DNA of 38,165 nucleotides from Leeuwenhoekiella parthenopeia (GCF_020782115.1 NZ_JAJGMW010000034.1:1-38165); one strand, 5' to 3'. Numbered from the stretch's first letter, positions 15,083-25,100 are shown. Translations and numbers: made by a program. Notes: generated from the letters alone by a model not told the origin.

Positions 15083-16594
15083 ATGAAAGCCTTAAAGAAG
15101 ATAAGTTACCTCATGTTTTTAGCTTTGATCCTGGTTAACTGTATGGGGCTGAATGCCCAAAAACCTGTGGCGTACTGCGTAGGAGACTCTACCGTAAAAA
15201 ACGGAAGCGGAAAAGGGGATGGCGGTCTTTGGGGCTGGGGTGATTTTATTGGTCAGTTTTTAGATACGACTCAGGTGCGGGTTGAGAATCACGCCCTGGG
15301 CGGAACGAGTAGTCGTACCTTTCAGACCAAGGGACTTTGGCAGCCGGTTTTAGACCGTCTGCAAAAAGGCGATTATGTGTTGATTCAGTTTGGACATAAT
15401 GATAGCGGGGCTTTAAATGACGATTCACGTGCCCGCGGAACGATTGAGGGAGTAGGTGAAGAAACCGAGGAGATTGATAATATGCTTACCGGCCAGCATG
15501 AGGTGGTGCACAGCTACGGCTGGTACCTGCGTAAAATTGTAAAGGAAGCTAAATCTAAAGGCGCTATCCCGATTGTTATGGCACCCATACCGCGTAACGA
15601 TTGGAAGAAGGGTAAAGTGCCCCGCAATACGGACTCGTATGGAGGCTGGGCGAAACAGGTTGCAGCGGAAGAAGGTGTGACCTTTATTAACCTCAATGAT
15701 AAGATGGCTGTAGTGATGGAGTCAAAAGGGGAAGACGCCGTTACCGGAAACCTGTTTTACAAACGCGATCATACACATACTTCAGCAAAAGGAGCAGCCC
15801 TTGCTGCTTCCCTGATTGCAGAAGGTTTACGCGAGAGCGACAATACCTTAAAAAACTATTTGCTTAAAAACCCTGTGGTTAAACTTCCCGCAAAGCGGAA
15901 TTTATATCTGATTGGGGATTCTACGGTGGCTAATAACGGTCAGCCTACCAAATCGGGTTGGGGGATGTTTCTGGAGCAGCATCTCGATACTACCCGTATC
16001 AATCTGCACAACAAAGCCCGTGGTGGCCGAAGCAGCAGAACGTTTAGATACGAGGGGCTCTGGGATGCTGTCAAAACGCAATTAAAACCCGGGGATTTTG
16101 TGTTGATGCAGTTTGGTCATAACGATGGCGGACACGTAGATCAGCCCAAGTACCGTGGGTCGTTAAAGGGAATGGGAGATGATACTCAGGAAGTTAACCG
16201 CGATAGCACGGGTACCGAGACCGTACATACGTATGGCTGGTATATGAAACAATACATTAAGGAAACGCAGGAAGCAGGAGCTACACCTGTTGTCCTGAGT
16301 ATGATCCCCCGTAATCAGTGGGATGACGGGCAGGTTATTAGGGCCTCTGAAAGCTACGGTACCTGGGCCAAAGAAGCTGTCGAGCAGGCGGGAGGCTATT
16401 TCCTCGATTTAAATGAGGCGGTAGCTCAAAAATACGAACAGTTAGGTTCTGAAAAGGTGGCATCTTTCTTTCCGGATGATCATACCCATACTAATACAGC
16501 GGGCGCAAAACTGAACGCGCTAACAGTTGCCGAACTTATAGAAGGTTTGCGCCAAAGTGATTTGCGTGATTATATCTTTATAGAAACCGAATGA
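15083..16594 (+). CDS. Secreted protein with two tandem SGNH acetylesterase domains (CE12-CE12)
   Basis: The protein has a signal peptide ending near GLNAQ and two homologous rhamnogalacturonan acetylesterase domains. Numbering here follows the 510-residue form that starts at 15062. Domain 1 (about 34-265) carries GDS at 41-43, GHND at 111-114 and Asp236/His239. Domain 2 (about 278-505) carries GDS at 285-287, GHND at 352-355 and Asp473/His476. Both triads look complete, so both halves should be active, perhaps on different acetyl positions. The ATG at 15083 gives the more typical signal peptide (MKALKKISYLMFLALILVN); the ATG at 15062 adds seven residues. It complements the single-domain esterase upstream. 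A heptamer repeat occupies its leader. Confidence 0.87.
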   Translation: MKALKKISYLMFLALILVNCMGLNAQKPVAYCVGDSTVKNGSGKGDGGLWGWGDFIGQFLDTTQVRVENHALGGTSSRTFQTKGLWQPVLDRLQKGDYVLIQFGHNDSGALNDDSRARGTIEGVGEETEEIDNMLTGQHEVVHSYGWYLRKIVKEAKSKGAIPIVMAPIPRNDWKKGKVPRNTDSYGGWAKQVAAEEGVTFINLNDKMAVVMESKGEDAVTGNLFYKRDHTHTSAKGAALAASLIAEGLRESDNTLKNYLLKNPVVKLPAKRNLYLIGDSTVANNGQPTKSGWGMFLEQHLDTTRINLHNKARGGRSSRTFRYEGLWDAVKTQLKPGDFVLMQFGHNDGGHVDQPKYRGSLKGMGDDTQEVNRDSTGTETVHTYGWYMKQYIKETQEAGATPVVLSMIPRNQWDDGQVIRASESYGTWAKEAVEQAGGYFLDLNEAVAQKYEQLGSEKVASFFPDDHTHTNTAGAKLNALTVAELIEGLRQSDLRDYIFIETE

Positions 16595-16938
16595 TGCAAA
16601 TTCCATTGATCTGTAGCTAGTAGCTGATAAGTTCGCCCCGGGATACAATGATCTGCCCTGCACATTTTTTACTTCTGTTCGGTGTTAATGGAAAAACTTT
16701 GCTTTTTGTTAATTATTTTCAATCATCTTTATTTTTGTTAATTTTATTAGTAGTCTCTTTCTTTCTTATTTCTGTAGGAATTTTACCCTGATTTTGTCCT
16801 TAAAATTTCCTTAAAACCGTAATCAGCTTATTTAAACGAAGAAAATTTGAACTAGTCGAATAGTGCTCTTAAGTTCTGTTTTCGAGGCTACTAACTCTTA
16901 TTTTTACCTACCCCTGAGTCTTAGTTTTTATAAGTTGA
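16595..16938 (+). other. Intergenic leader region
   Basis: This 344-bp gap is AT-rich, with long T-rich stretches. It contains the promoter candidate at 16705-16737, which would leave a leader of roughly 195 nt before the first GIGT-motif gene. I found no hairpin terminator for the esterase gene and no recognisable riboswitch. Confidence 0.5.
16705..16737 (+). promoter_or_regulatory. Promoter of the GIGT-motif gene cluster
   Basis: TTTG at 16705-16708 and TATTTTTG at 16730-16737 match the Bacteroidota -33 and -7 boxes exactly, with a 21-bp spacer. This is within the usual 17-23 bp range. Confidence 0.6.
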
Positions 16939-17544
16939 ATGATGAGACAACTAGTATTCGTAATGGGGATTTTATGCGCTTTTTCACTACAGGCGCAGGT
17001 AGGCATAGGTACTACTAACCCACAGGCCACACTTCACATAGTAGGAGATTTTAAATTTATTCCCAGCACTGCTGTAAAGGCAACCCGATTGGTGGGTTTG
17101 AACAATACGGGCTTTGCCAGAGAGTTTCCTTTGGGGGATGATTTCGTCATTATTGATGGAATCATTCAGGTCGATGAGTCTGATGGTAATATTTTCTATA
17201 TCGGAGATGTAAATCAATCCGCTACTGCTACCACGACGCAATATGATAATTACAATTTAGGATTAGCTACTGTAAATGAGCAGAATACCGTTATTCGATT
17301 GAGCGGTTCAAGCGTTAATTATGACATTTCCGGTTTTGCAAACGGATTTGATGGTCGTGTACTCTATGTACTCAACGCCCAAAATAATAACGTTACTTTT
17401 TTCCCGGAAGACGCAGGTAGTTTACCTGAAAACCGCATCCAAACTTTAGATGGTAACAATACAGAACTGCAAGGTCGGGGTATTGCAGAGTTTATTTACA
17501 GCGGTGTACTACAGAGATGGGTTATGATTAATGTTCGCGGGTAA
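16939..17544 (+). CDS. Secreted GIGT-motif protein, first of three paralogues
   Basis: The 201-residue protein has a signal peptide (about 1-20, ending SLQAQ). Directly after it comes the motif VGIGTTNPQATLHIVG, which is widespread at the mature N-terminus of Bacteroidota surface proteins and of some phage tail proteins. The middle region is rich in Asn and Thr and looks like short beta strands. The C-terminus ends in a block with AEFIYSG followed by RWVMINV. The next two genes share the same start and end blocks, so the three are diverged tandem duplicates. No enzyme motif is visible. A surface structural, adhesive or trimeric beta-rich role is possible but unproven. It is the first gene after the promoter at 16705-16737. 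Confidence 0.7.
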   Translation: MMRQLVFVMGILCAFSLQAQVGIGTTNPQATLHIVGDFKFIPSTAVKATRLVGLNNTGFAREFPLGDDFVIIDGIIQVDESDGNIFYIGDVNQSATATTTQYDNYNLGLATVNEQNTVIRLSGSSVNYDISGFANGFDGRVLYVLNAQNNNVTFFPEDAGSLPENRIQTLDGNNTELQGRGIAEFIYSGVLQRWVMINVRG

Positions 17545-17567
17545 ATAAACCCTAATGCTATGCATTT

Positions 17568-18182
17568 ATGAAACAAAATTATTTTTTTCTTCTTTCCTTT
17601 TTATTCACCGGCCTTGGCTTTGCGCAGGTGGGTATTGGTACTACTCAACCTGAAGAAATGCTTCACGTGGTAGGTGATTTAAAAATTGAAGGTACTTCAC
17701 TTGATGATGCAGTCAAATTGGTGGGAGCAGATGATAACGGTACGCTCACCTCACTTCCCTTTTCCAGGCAAATACGCATTGTAAATAATAAAATCGAACT
17801 GGTAAGCAGTTCAGAATATCGTATAGGAGCGAAAAATCTTGCGGCTTCATTGCCCGCAGGTTCCGGGAATCCCAGAATAGATAACCTTAGCCTTGATCTT
17901 GGGCCGGGACAAGCTAATGAGGGTAAAACGGTAATACTAATAACAGGTTATGATAGAAATATCACCATTACCGGTTTTACAGGAGGCGAGGACGGAATGC
18001 ACATTTTCTTTTATACAGGTCTAAAACACAATGTCACCTTTGATAACCTACGGCATTCTCAAGACGTAAATCAAATAAATGCACTAGCTAATCCCAGCGT
18101 TTCTTTAACGGGTGGGGGCGTGGCTGAGTTTATTTATGACGGAGTTACTAAGAAGTGGATTTTACTTTCTTTACAAAATTAA
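17568..18182 (+). CDS. Secreted GIGT-motif protein, second paralogue
   Basis: The 204-residue protein has a signal peptide ending near LGFAQ, followed by VGIGTTQPEEMLHVVGDLKI. The C-terminal block AEFIYDG / KKWILLSLQ closely matches that of the first paralogue. The central part (about 70-165) has diverged but keeps the pattern of short strands and a glycine-rich turn (TGGEDGMHIFF). The gene starts 23 bp after the first paralogue's stop codon and ends 4 bp before the third begins, so the three form an operon. The function is unknown. Confidence 0.7.
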   Translation: MKQNYFFLLSFLFTGLGFAQVGIGTTQPEEMLHVVGDLKIEGTSLDDAVKLVGADDNGTLTSLPFSRQIRIVNNKIELVSSSEYRIGAKNLAASLPAGSGNPRIDNLSLDLGPGQANEGKTVILITGYDRNITITGFTGGEDGMHIFFYTGLKHNVTFDNLRHSQDVNQINALANPSVSLTGGGVAEFIYDGVTKKWILLSLQN

Positions 18183-18186
18183 AAAG

Positions 18187-18852
18187 ATGATGATCAGCTA
18201 TTTAAGGATAGGCTTCCAGGTTTTTTTACTAAACACGTGTTTTCTTTTAAATGCGCAGGTAGGCATAAATACACAGAATCCTCAAGCAACTCTTGACGTT
18301 AATGGTACGGCACGGGTAACTGTTTTACCGGTGGAGAGTACTTCAAATATTACCGTTACCGGACTAACAGGAGGTGAGCAACTCAATCTTACCGAGCTGG
18401 GGGCAAATATAATTTTTGTGAATAATGAAGCGGTAATACGGCCTGTGTCCCGTACAACGGGCCAGATTGATTTGGGTATAATTACCCCGGATGCCACCAA
18501 CGGTAATACTCGAAGCATTCACGTTCTTGATCCTCAACTGGGGGAAGGAGAAGCAAATGATCTGGCAACTTTTGTCACCTGTGTTAATTATGCCGGTGCC
18601 AATTATGAAATTGGAGGCATTAAGGGAGGAACGGAGGGGCGCAGGTTAACACTGTTCTTTTCAGATTCGAGTAAAAATGTGAGTTTGATGCTTGAATCCA
18701 CAACAGTGCCAGACGCTTCACAGCGCATCACTTTCCCGGTAAGTAAACCTTTTTTTGGCATAAGCGGTACAGGATCTATTGAATTGGTTTATGATGCTGA
18801 TGCCGGAGCTGATGGGGCCGGGCGCTGGCTCGTACTAAAAGTTCAAGGCTAG
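18187..18852 (+). CDS. Secreted GIGT-motif protein, third paralogue
   Basis: The 221-residue protein has a signal peptide (MMISYLRIGFQVFLLNTCFL) and then VGINTQNPQATLDVNG, in which the usual GIGT is GINT. The C-terminal block is IELVYDADAGADGAGRWLVL, a longer version of the paralogues' ending with an acidic insert. The ATG at 18187 follows the second gene's stop codon by 4 bp; longer in-frame versions would overlap that gene and spoil the signal peptide. Its TAG shares a CTAG with the stop of the convergent exonuclease gene. The function is unknown. Confidence 0.7.
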   Translation: MMISYLRIGFQVFLLNTCFLLNAQVGINTQNPQATLDVNGTARVTVLPVESTSNITVTGLTGGEQLNLTELGANIIFVNNEAVIRPVSRTTGQIDLGIITPDATNGNTRSIHVLDPQLGEGEANDLATFVTCVNYAGANYEIGGIKGGTEGRRLTLFFSDSSKNVSLMLESTTVPDASQRITFPVSKPFFGISGTGSIELVYDADAGADGAGRWLVLKVQG

Positions 18853-20285
18853 GCACCTTGGCTAAACCAATGTTCGAAAATGGAGTTTTCATGCTCCTGA
18901 GATTCGGTTAGTGCGATGCGCTCCAGATTTTTTGAAGTAGTCACATAACGCTGAACGATTCGGTCTGCATAAGCAGAACTCTTTTGACGAATCAGAAAGT
19001 TTTGATAATCATCAAGGCCATTGATTTCTTCCTGAGCGCTGATAAAACCATATCCGGCAAAACGCCCCTGTTCCAGATAAATAAACGATTTCTCTCCGGC
19101 TTCACGGCCTTTTTCAAGCAAAAGACAAGAGTCTTCGTATTGTGCAATAAAATCAAGCGCCTTACTTACACGCCGGTTGTATTCTTTGGCCGAAAGGCTT
19201 CCGTCGCAGGCTCCGCTACACTGATGAATTTTATAATGAGAGCAGACTTCAACCCCGGTTTGCAGCGCGCAAAACTTCGGGCAAAGCTCAAATTTTTCAC
19301 ACAGCATTTCCAGAAATTCAATGGCTTCTTCACGCGTGTAAAACTGCATCCAGCTCACCGGAGCAATCTTATTTTTATGAAGGGCAAATTGTTCAATCCC
19401 TTTTTTATTGTGATAGGAGGTAAGCTTGTAAGGTTTCGTTGGGTTCTTCTGAGCCTTGTTGTATTTGGGATAGTGCTTCAGAATCAATTCTGCCTCGCGC
19501 AGCAGGGCCAATACCTCGCTGCCGGTGAGTTCGTAATCAATACTGTAGGTATCTTGCAACAGCGCATATTTTCGGTTGCTTTTTTCCCGAAAGTGCGAAA
19601 GCACCCGCTTCTGAATATTGATGGCTTTACCTATGTACAACGGACTCCCTTTTTTATCTCTAAAAAAATAAACACCGGCTTTTTGAGGTAAATCTTCAAA
19701 ATCGGAAGCTTTACAATTGGGCGGAACGTAAGACTCTTTTGATTTTCGGTTTAAAAAACCACCGATGACTTCATAATCTTCATCTAATGCGAGGCAGCGC
19801 TGAAAGAGGATGACCATAGCTTCGGTATCACCCTGAGCGCGGTGCCTGTCGCGATGCGGAATGTTGATCGACGTACATAAATTTCCCAAACTGTAGGAGA
19901 ATAATCCCGGAATGAGCTTTTTGGCCAAACGCACGGTACAGAGGCGCTTGCGGTTGAAATCGATTCCTGCTTCGGCAAACTCGGCACGTACTACATTGTA
20001 GTCAAAGCCCACATTATGGGCAACAAAAATACAGTCTTTGGTCAGGGAATTGATCTGAGGTGCGATTTCATCAAAGTAAGGGGCATCGGCAACCATCGCA
20101 TCATTAATGCCGGTGAGTTTTTCGATGTACAGGGGTATTTCACGACCGGGATTGACCAGCGATACAAAGCGGTCAATTTCCTGCCCGTGCTGTAAAACAA
20201 TGACGCAAATCTCAGTGATCTTGTTTCCTCTGATCCCGCCTCCCGTGGTTTCCACGTCTATGATCGCAAACTTGGCCTCCTTCAT
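18849..20285 (-). CDS. DnaQ-type 3'-5' exonuclease fused to a GIY-YIG (UvrC/Cho-like) nuclease domain
   Basis: The 478-residue protein has two nuclease modules. The N-terminal DEDDh exonuclease (about 1-170) shows Asp10 and Glu12 in IIDVETTGG, Asp95 in HNVGFDYN, and His148/Asp153 in HRAQGDTEA. After a linker, a GIY-YIG domain (about 202-285) shows GVY at 204-206 and YIG at 217-219, then UvrC-like sequence with a cysteine-containing stretch. Such fusions are annotated as polymerase III epsilon-like proteins but more probably act in excision repair, the second domain nicking and the first trimming. The ATG at 20285 puts the exonuclease motif at the usual distance from the start; 20309 is an alternative. 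Its stop overlaps that of the third GIGT gene. Confidence 0.88.
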   Translation of the reverse strand: MKEAKFAIIDVETTGGGIRGNKITEICVIVLQHGQEIDRFVSLVNPGREIPLYIEKLTGINDAMVADAPYFDEIAPQINSLTKDCIFVAHNVGFDYNVVRAEFAEAGIDFNRKRLCTVRLAKKLIPGLFSYSLGNLCTSINIPHRDRHRAQGDTEAMVILFQRCLALDEDYEVIGGFLNRKSKESYVPPNCKASDFEDLPQKAGVYFFRDKKGSPLYIGKAINIQKRVLSHFREKSNRKYALLQDTYSIDYELTGSEVLALLREAELILKHYPKYNKAQKNPTKPYKLTSYHNKKGIEQFALHKNKIAPVSWMQFYTREEAIEFLEMLCEKFELCPKFCALQTGVEVCSHYKIHQCSGACDGSLSAKEYNRRVSKALDFIAQYEDSCLLLEKGREAGEKSFIYLEQGRFAGYGFISAQEEINGLDDYQNFLIRQKSSAYADRIVQRYVTTSKNLERIALTESQEHENSIFEHWFSQGA

Positions 20286-20321
20286 ACGGGCAAAGTACCG
20301 AATTTTCATGGTCTTTTAAAA

Positions 20322-20351
20322 GGAAAAAATCCGTTAATACGGATTTTTTCC
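20322..20351 (-). terminator. Terminator of the Gfo/Idh/MocA oxidoreductase gene
   Basis: A 13-bp perfect stem (GGAAAAAATCCGT with its complement) and four-base loop end in a T-rich tract in the minus direction, 25 bp beyond the oxidoreductase stop codon. Confidence 0.75.
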
Positions 20352-20375
20352 AATAATTTTAGTTAAGCTGAAGTA

Positions 20376-21824
20376 TTAAAGCTTCCAGCCCTCGCGGTAG
20401 TTGCGTCTTACAAACTGATTGGCCTCCTCAAAATTGGTAACCCTCATGTTGTCTGCGTCCCAAAGCATTTCGATATAGCGCCCGGGATAATCATACCGCC
20501 CGTCTTCTCGTTCTTTACGAATATCAAATCCTCGTATGGCCAGATTGGCAATAAGCAGGGTTTCGGTAAGCGGACCGGCTACACTGAAAGGCGAACTCAC
20601 TTCTTTCTTGCCATAGCCGGCAAGTGCGGCTTCAACCCATTGCCTGTAATGTCCTTCAGCTCCGCCCGGAACACGCTCGTACTTTTGAGCCACCTGAGTT
20701 TCTTCGGTTTTTGAAGTAGGTAAGAGCTGGGCATTTCTACCGTAGGTGCCGCACATCATTTTTCCTTTGGTTCCTATAATAAGCACACCATTTCCGCCAT
20801 CACCAAAAACCTCATTAGGCCCCAGTTCTTCAGGACGGGTAGGTTGAATGCCGCCATCCATCCAGTGCAGTTTAATGTCTCCGGTAGTTTTGTCTGTTTT
20901 AGGGAAAGTCATGGTAACGTGACTGGAAGGCGGACAACTGTCGGGGAAATACCCGCGTTTGAATTCGTCTACATAGACGCTGCCCACGCTGCATTGTACG
21001 TTTTTAGGGTATTTAAGATTGAGTACGCGCACGGGAACTTCCACCAGGTGACAGCCCATATCGCCCAGGGCACCTGTGCCGTAATCCCACCAGCCGCGCC
21101 AGTTAAAGGGTACGAGCCCGTCAACATATTCTTTGTAAGGTGCAGTATTGAGCCAAAGATCCCAGTCGAGCTCTGCGGGGATTGTACCGGAGGTTTGCGG
21201 CCACGGGATTCCCTGCGGCCAAACGGGACGATCCGTCCAGCAATAAACTTCAGTCACGTCGCCAATAAGCCCCGCGTCAAACCACTCGCTCATCAGGCGG
21301 GTACCGTCATTAGAAGCCCCCTGATTTCCCATCTGGGTGACCACTTTGTATCGTTCTGCAGCCTCGGTAAGCGCACGTGCTTCATAAATATCGTGGGTAA
21401 GTGGTTTTTGAACATAGACGTGCTTGCCCAGTTGCATCGCAGCCATCGCCTGAACCGCGTGGCCGTGATCTGGAGTAGAGACCGATACTGCATCGATCTT
21501 ATCAGCTTCTTTTTCGAGCATTTCCCGGTAGTCTTTATAATATTTTGCCTTTGGGAAACGGGCTCTGGAAGTTGCGGCTCTGCGATCATCTACATCACAT
21601 AAAAAAGCGATTTCGGACAAACCGGAATCTGCAAAACTCTGTATATCGCTCTCACCTTTACCGCCTACACCAATGCCGGCTACCATAAGTTTATCGCTGG
21701 GTGCTGTAAAACCGACGCCTCCCAGAACGTGTCTGGGTACAATAGAAATGCCCAGAGAGGCGATTGAAGCTTTTTTGATGAAATCCCTGCGAGGTGCAGA
21801 ATGTAGCGGAGTGTTGCGTTTCAT
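20376..21824 (-). CDS. Tat-exported Gfo/Idh/MocA-family oxidoreductase
   Basis: The 482-residue protein carries a twin-arginine signal (PRRDFIKKASIASLGISIVP), so it is exported folded, presumably with its dinucleotide bound. The Rossmann motif GIGVGGKG is at 50-57. The catalytic-lysine motif, normally EKP, appears as QKP at 139-141 (Lys140). The C-terminal half is the alpha/beta substrate domain. Relatives oxidise or isomerise sugars and inositols; a few of this build are GH109 glycosidases. Substrate is not predictable from sequence. The gene stands alone, with a terminator downstream. It may work on sugars released in the periplasm, but it is not physically linked to the rhamnose operon. 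Confidence 0.85.
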   Translation of the reverse strand: MKRNTPLHSAPRRDFIKKASIASLGISIVPRHVLGGVGFTAPSDKLMVAGIGVGGKGESDIQSFADSGLSEIAFLCDVDDRRAATSRARFPKAKYYKDYREMLEKEADKIDAVSVSTPDHGHAVQAMAAMQLGKHVYVQKPLTHDIYEARALTEAAERYKVVTQMGNQGASNDGTRLMSEWFDAGLIGDVTEVYCWTDRPVWPQGIPWPQTSGTIPAELDWDLWLNTAPYKEYVDGLVPFNWRGWWDYGTGALGDMGCHLVEVPVRVLNLKYPKNVQCSVGSVYVDEFKRGYFPDSCPPSSHVTMTFPKTDKTTGDIKLHWMDGGIQPTRPEELGPNEVFGDGGNGVLIIGTKGKMMCGTYGRNAQLLPTSKTEETQVAQKYERVPGGAEGHYRQWVEAALAGYGKKEVSSPFSVAGPLTETLLIANLAIRGFDIRKEREDGRYDYPGRYIEMLWDADNMRVTNFEEANQFVRRNYREGWKL

Positions 21825-22049
21825 GTGGTTTAAATTTTAAAGTGGTTATCGGTATTTCAGTAGCGGACGAAATCTGGCTATCCTTAAAAATACACTTGGA
21901 TAATTCGTATTTCGGTAAAAATTAATGCATTTTTTTGGTATTTCAAGATGTTGAAGGTTTTTATACCCAAAGTATTCTAGCCAAACCCCCGCAATTATCC
22001 CGGTTTTTTTAGACGGAATCCATAACGGGAGCAGTGCTCTTAAACCAAA

Positions 22050-22079
22050 AAAAATCCTGCCGAAACCGACAGGATTTTT
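22050..22079 (-). terminator. Terminator of the 1192-residue barrel protein gene
   Basis: AAAAATCCTG and CAGGATTTTT form a 10-bp stem around a 10-base loop, followed by a run of T in the minus direction, about 25 bp beyond the stop codon at 22104. Confidence 0.75.
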
Positions 22080-22103
22080 GAAAAAGATTTTTTGTTGAAA
22101 GGC

Positions 22104-25100
22104 TTAGAATCTAAAGCCCAGCGTAAAAATGACACGATCGCTTTCGTCGCTCAGGTAATAGCCAATATTTGCGGTGACGGCCTTAAACCCGTTCAGGAAG
22201 ATCGAACCACCGTAACTGCTATGCCACTGGTCTGAAGAACCATCTTCTGTCCATACCCTACCGTAGTCGTAACCCAATGTTGCTCCCAGACGTAAAGGCA
22301 CGTAGCTGGTACGCAAGTCAGCGATACCGGTACGTAAATCAATACTTTGATAGAAGCTGCTGTTTCCATTAAAGCGTTCATTACGGAAACCTCTCAGGCT
22401 GTTGTTACCACCCAGGGTGGCACCATGGAAAAACTCATAATCACCAAAGTTTACCTGACCTTCAACCTTTGTGGCCAGCACTGCAAAACCGCTGGAGTGT
22501 AACGGGAAGTCTATAGAGAACGAAGGATTGATATAGCTGAAGCTGTTGTTAAACTCGTCTTTCAAACTCGTTTTGTAACCTGCAGTCAGGTCAAACTGAA
22601 AACCTCTGCGTATGAATGCGATTTCACCGGTTTTGTTTTTATACTGAAAACGGGCTTCGCCACCGGCATAAAGCTGATTTCTGAATACATCATTATCGGG
22701 TGTAAACGCATCGGAGGTAACACTGTTCAATCGGTCCTCGACATCAAAGTTTTCCAGCAAGGGCCCCACGCTAAAAAAGATTCGGTCTTTAGCATATTTA
22801 AGGGCAGGGCGAATATTCCAAATGGCGATACGCACCCGGTTGAAATCGCGGCTTACCGCATCTTCATCATAAGTCGTATCGTTACCGGTACCAAAATAGT
22901 TGATCGCATAATTAGGACTGGTAATACGCGCATCGAGTTTAAAATTCCAATTGTAAAACGCGTGTGCAAACTCTCCCGAATAATCTAAAGATAAGCCACT
23001 GGTTGCTGAATAAAAGGCAGCGGTAAGGGTTTGCTGCGTTTTAAACGGATTGTTTGCCAGGCCGTAGGTCGTGTAGGTATCGCGTAAACCTATTTTAAAA
23101 CCGGCATCAGGGTCAAAACCAATACTTGGGAATACCGTATTGGCGCTAAGCTTTCGGTTTGCATCATTATAGGTATTGATGTCGTAACTGTCTACCAGCC
23201 ATTTGCTGGAAGCCGGATTGGTAAACGTGTTTTTCTTGCTTTTATAGTCATAGGCCTTTACGCGTCTGTTATTCTGAAAATCGTAGACGTCGTTGTTTTC
23301 ACCACCCAGAATCTTCAGTGGGATGTAATCATCACCTTCACCTTCTACCACAAAAGTGTCTTCGTCATCCAGACCGTAAATCCAGATTTCTTTAGTGAGG
23401 TCTTTGGTATAGGTACGTTCAAAATCACGGCCGCCTTCAGTTTTTAGACTTATGGTCGTCGCTCCATCGGGCTTACGGGTAATGCGGAATTCATCTTTTT
23501 CTTCCGTACCCAAAATAATCTGATGGCTCATCAAATACTCATAATAGCGCTTCGCGATAGATTGCAGATTATCACGACGCAGTTTCAGGTTCTTTTTGAT
23601 GTTTGTGATAGTCTCATCCTGTGTGGCTTCAGGCAGGGTTGCAAAGGCGGTTTCAATAGTCTCGTCGGTTAGATTTTCCTGAATGAAATCAACCTGTTTT
23701 TGCCAGTCTTCCCAGGTAATTTCCTTTAAGAACGCCTGATCAAGCGGATAGGCGTAGCGGCTCATCCATTTGACGCTGTTTACATCTTCATCGTATTTTT
23801 CCATTGAGCGGAAATCAATCATTCCCATTTTAAGAATGCTCAGGATAAGTCCGTCGTATTTGGGGAATGCCTGGTCGCGGTCGCGGCGTATGGTTTTATA
23901 CATTTTGTTGCCGTCTTCCTGCTCGTATTCAGACCAGCGCCATTGATCGTAGTGGCGGTCGTAATCACCCACAACAAAGTCCATAAGACGTACTTTTAGG
24001 AAATTAGACTCATCAACCTGATGCTTTTTAGACTTGCGAATATTTGCCAGTAAATCTTTGGTACTGATAATGTCGTCCGGGTTGCCAAAACGCGCAAAAG
24101 ATTTGTTTTCATCCCCGGCATGAGCTTCATACATATAGAGTTTATCTCCGTAATCTTCATTGTAAATGCCTAGCTGTTTTTGTTTGGGCAGGTAATAGAT
24201 TTTAGGTTCGGCGTTGTAAATGTCGAGACTGTCAAAAATGGGATTTAGGGCGAAAGGCGCGTAGGGGTGTGCAGTGGTATAAAAATCCTGAACCACATCT
24301 TCTGCGATAGAGTTACGCATGATGTTTTCCACGTAATGATCGGTTATTTTAGACTGAATGAAGCGTACGGCACTTTTGCGGAGTTCGCGGGCCGTATACT
24401 CGTGCTCCTCGTCATCAATGAGTCTGATGGAGCGCGACTGGTTACCACCACCTTCAGAAATGGCGCGTACATTGCCGGGTAAAGTAGAAAGGTCTAAAAC
24501 CGGAGCCTCGATCTCACGACTGTAAACCGGGCGGTAATGTTCTCCCCAAAAAAAGCGATACAAACCGTTTTTGTCTGTTTCCTCGGGTGTATAGATTGAA
24601 GTCTTAAAGGTGTCGCCAAAGTTTGAAATATCAGGATAGCTTACTTCGCTCAATTTGGTTTGCTGACGGCGAATGTCTTTTTCAAAAAGTTTTTCGGGCT
24701 TACCGTTGCCGGTAGCGAAGAATTCCACTTTTGAGCTACGGTCGTTATATACTGTAAGTCTGGCAAAACCATTGGTCTTGGAGGCAAACTGACCGTCTTT
24801 GGCATTCTTAACATTATCCAGTTTATCTGCCGCTGCACCGCTTATGATTTGCGGGATACCGTCATCTTCCACATACTGCAGGTTGCGGTCGCTGGCCGAA
24901 ACAAAAACCACATCAGGAAAAAGTGTAGCCAAAGTTTCGATCGTTCCGGCAAGTTTTTGACGCTGCTGGCTGTAGTAATCCTGTTTGCTAAGACCACCAA
25001 TGTTTTCGAAGAAATCCTGACGCGAACGCGTAAGCACCGAATGGTAGATGGCAACAATTACCGTTTTGTTTTGTTCGTCTTTAAGGTCGTCTTTAAACTT

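Noticed and set aside
18984-19691. A 235-codon plus-strand frame opposite the exonuclease gene
   Set aside because: It is basic and aromatic-rich without any motif, and the minus-strand gene keeps both nuclease motif sets across the region.
20844-21602. A 252-codon plus-strand frame opposite the Gfo/Idh/MocA gene
   Set aside because: It is the complement of a conserved enzyme and has no signal, motif or promoter of its own.
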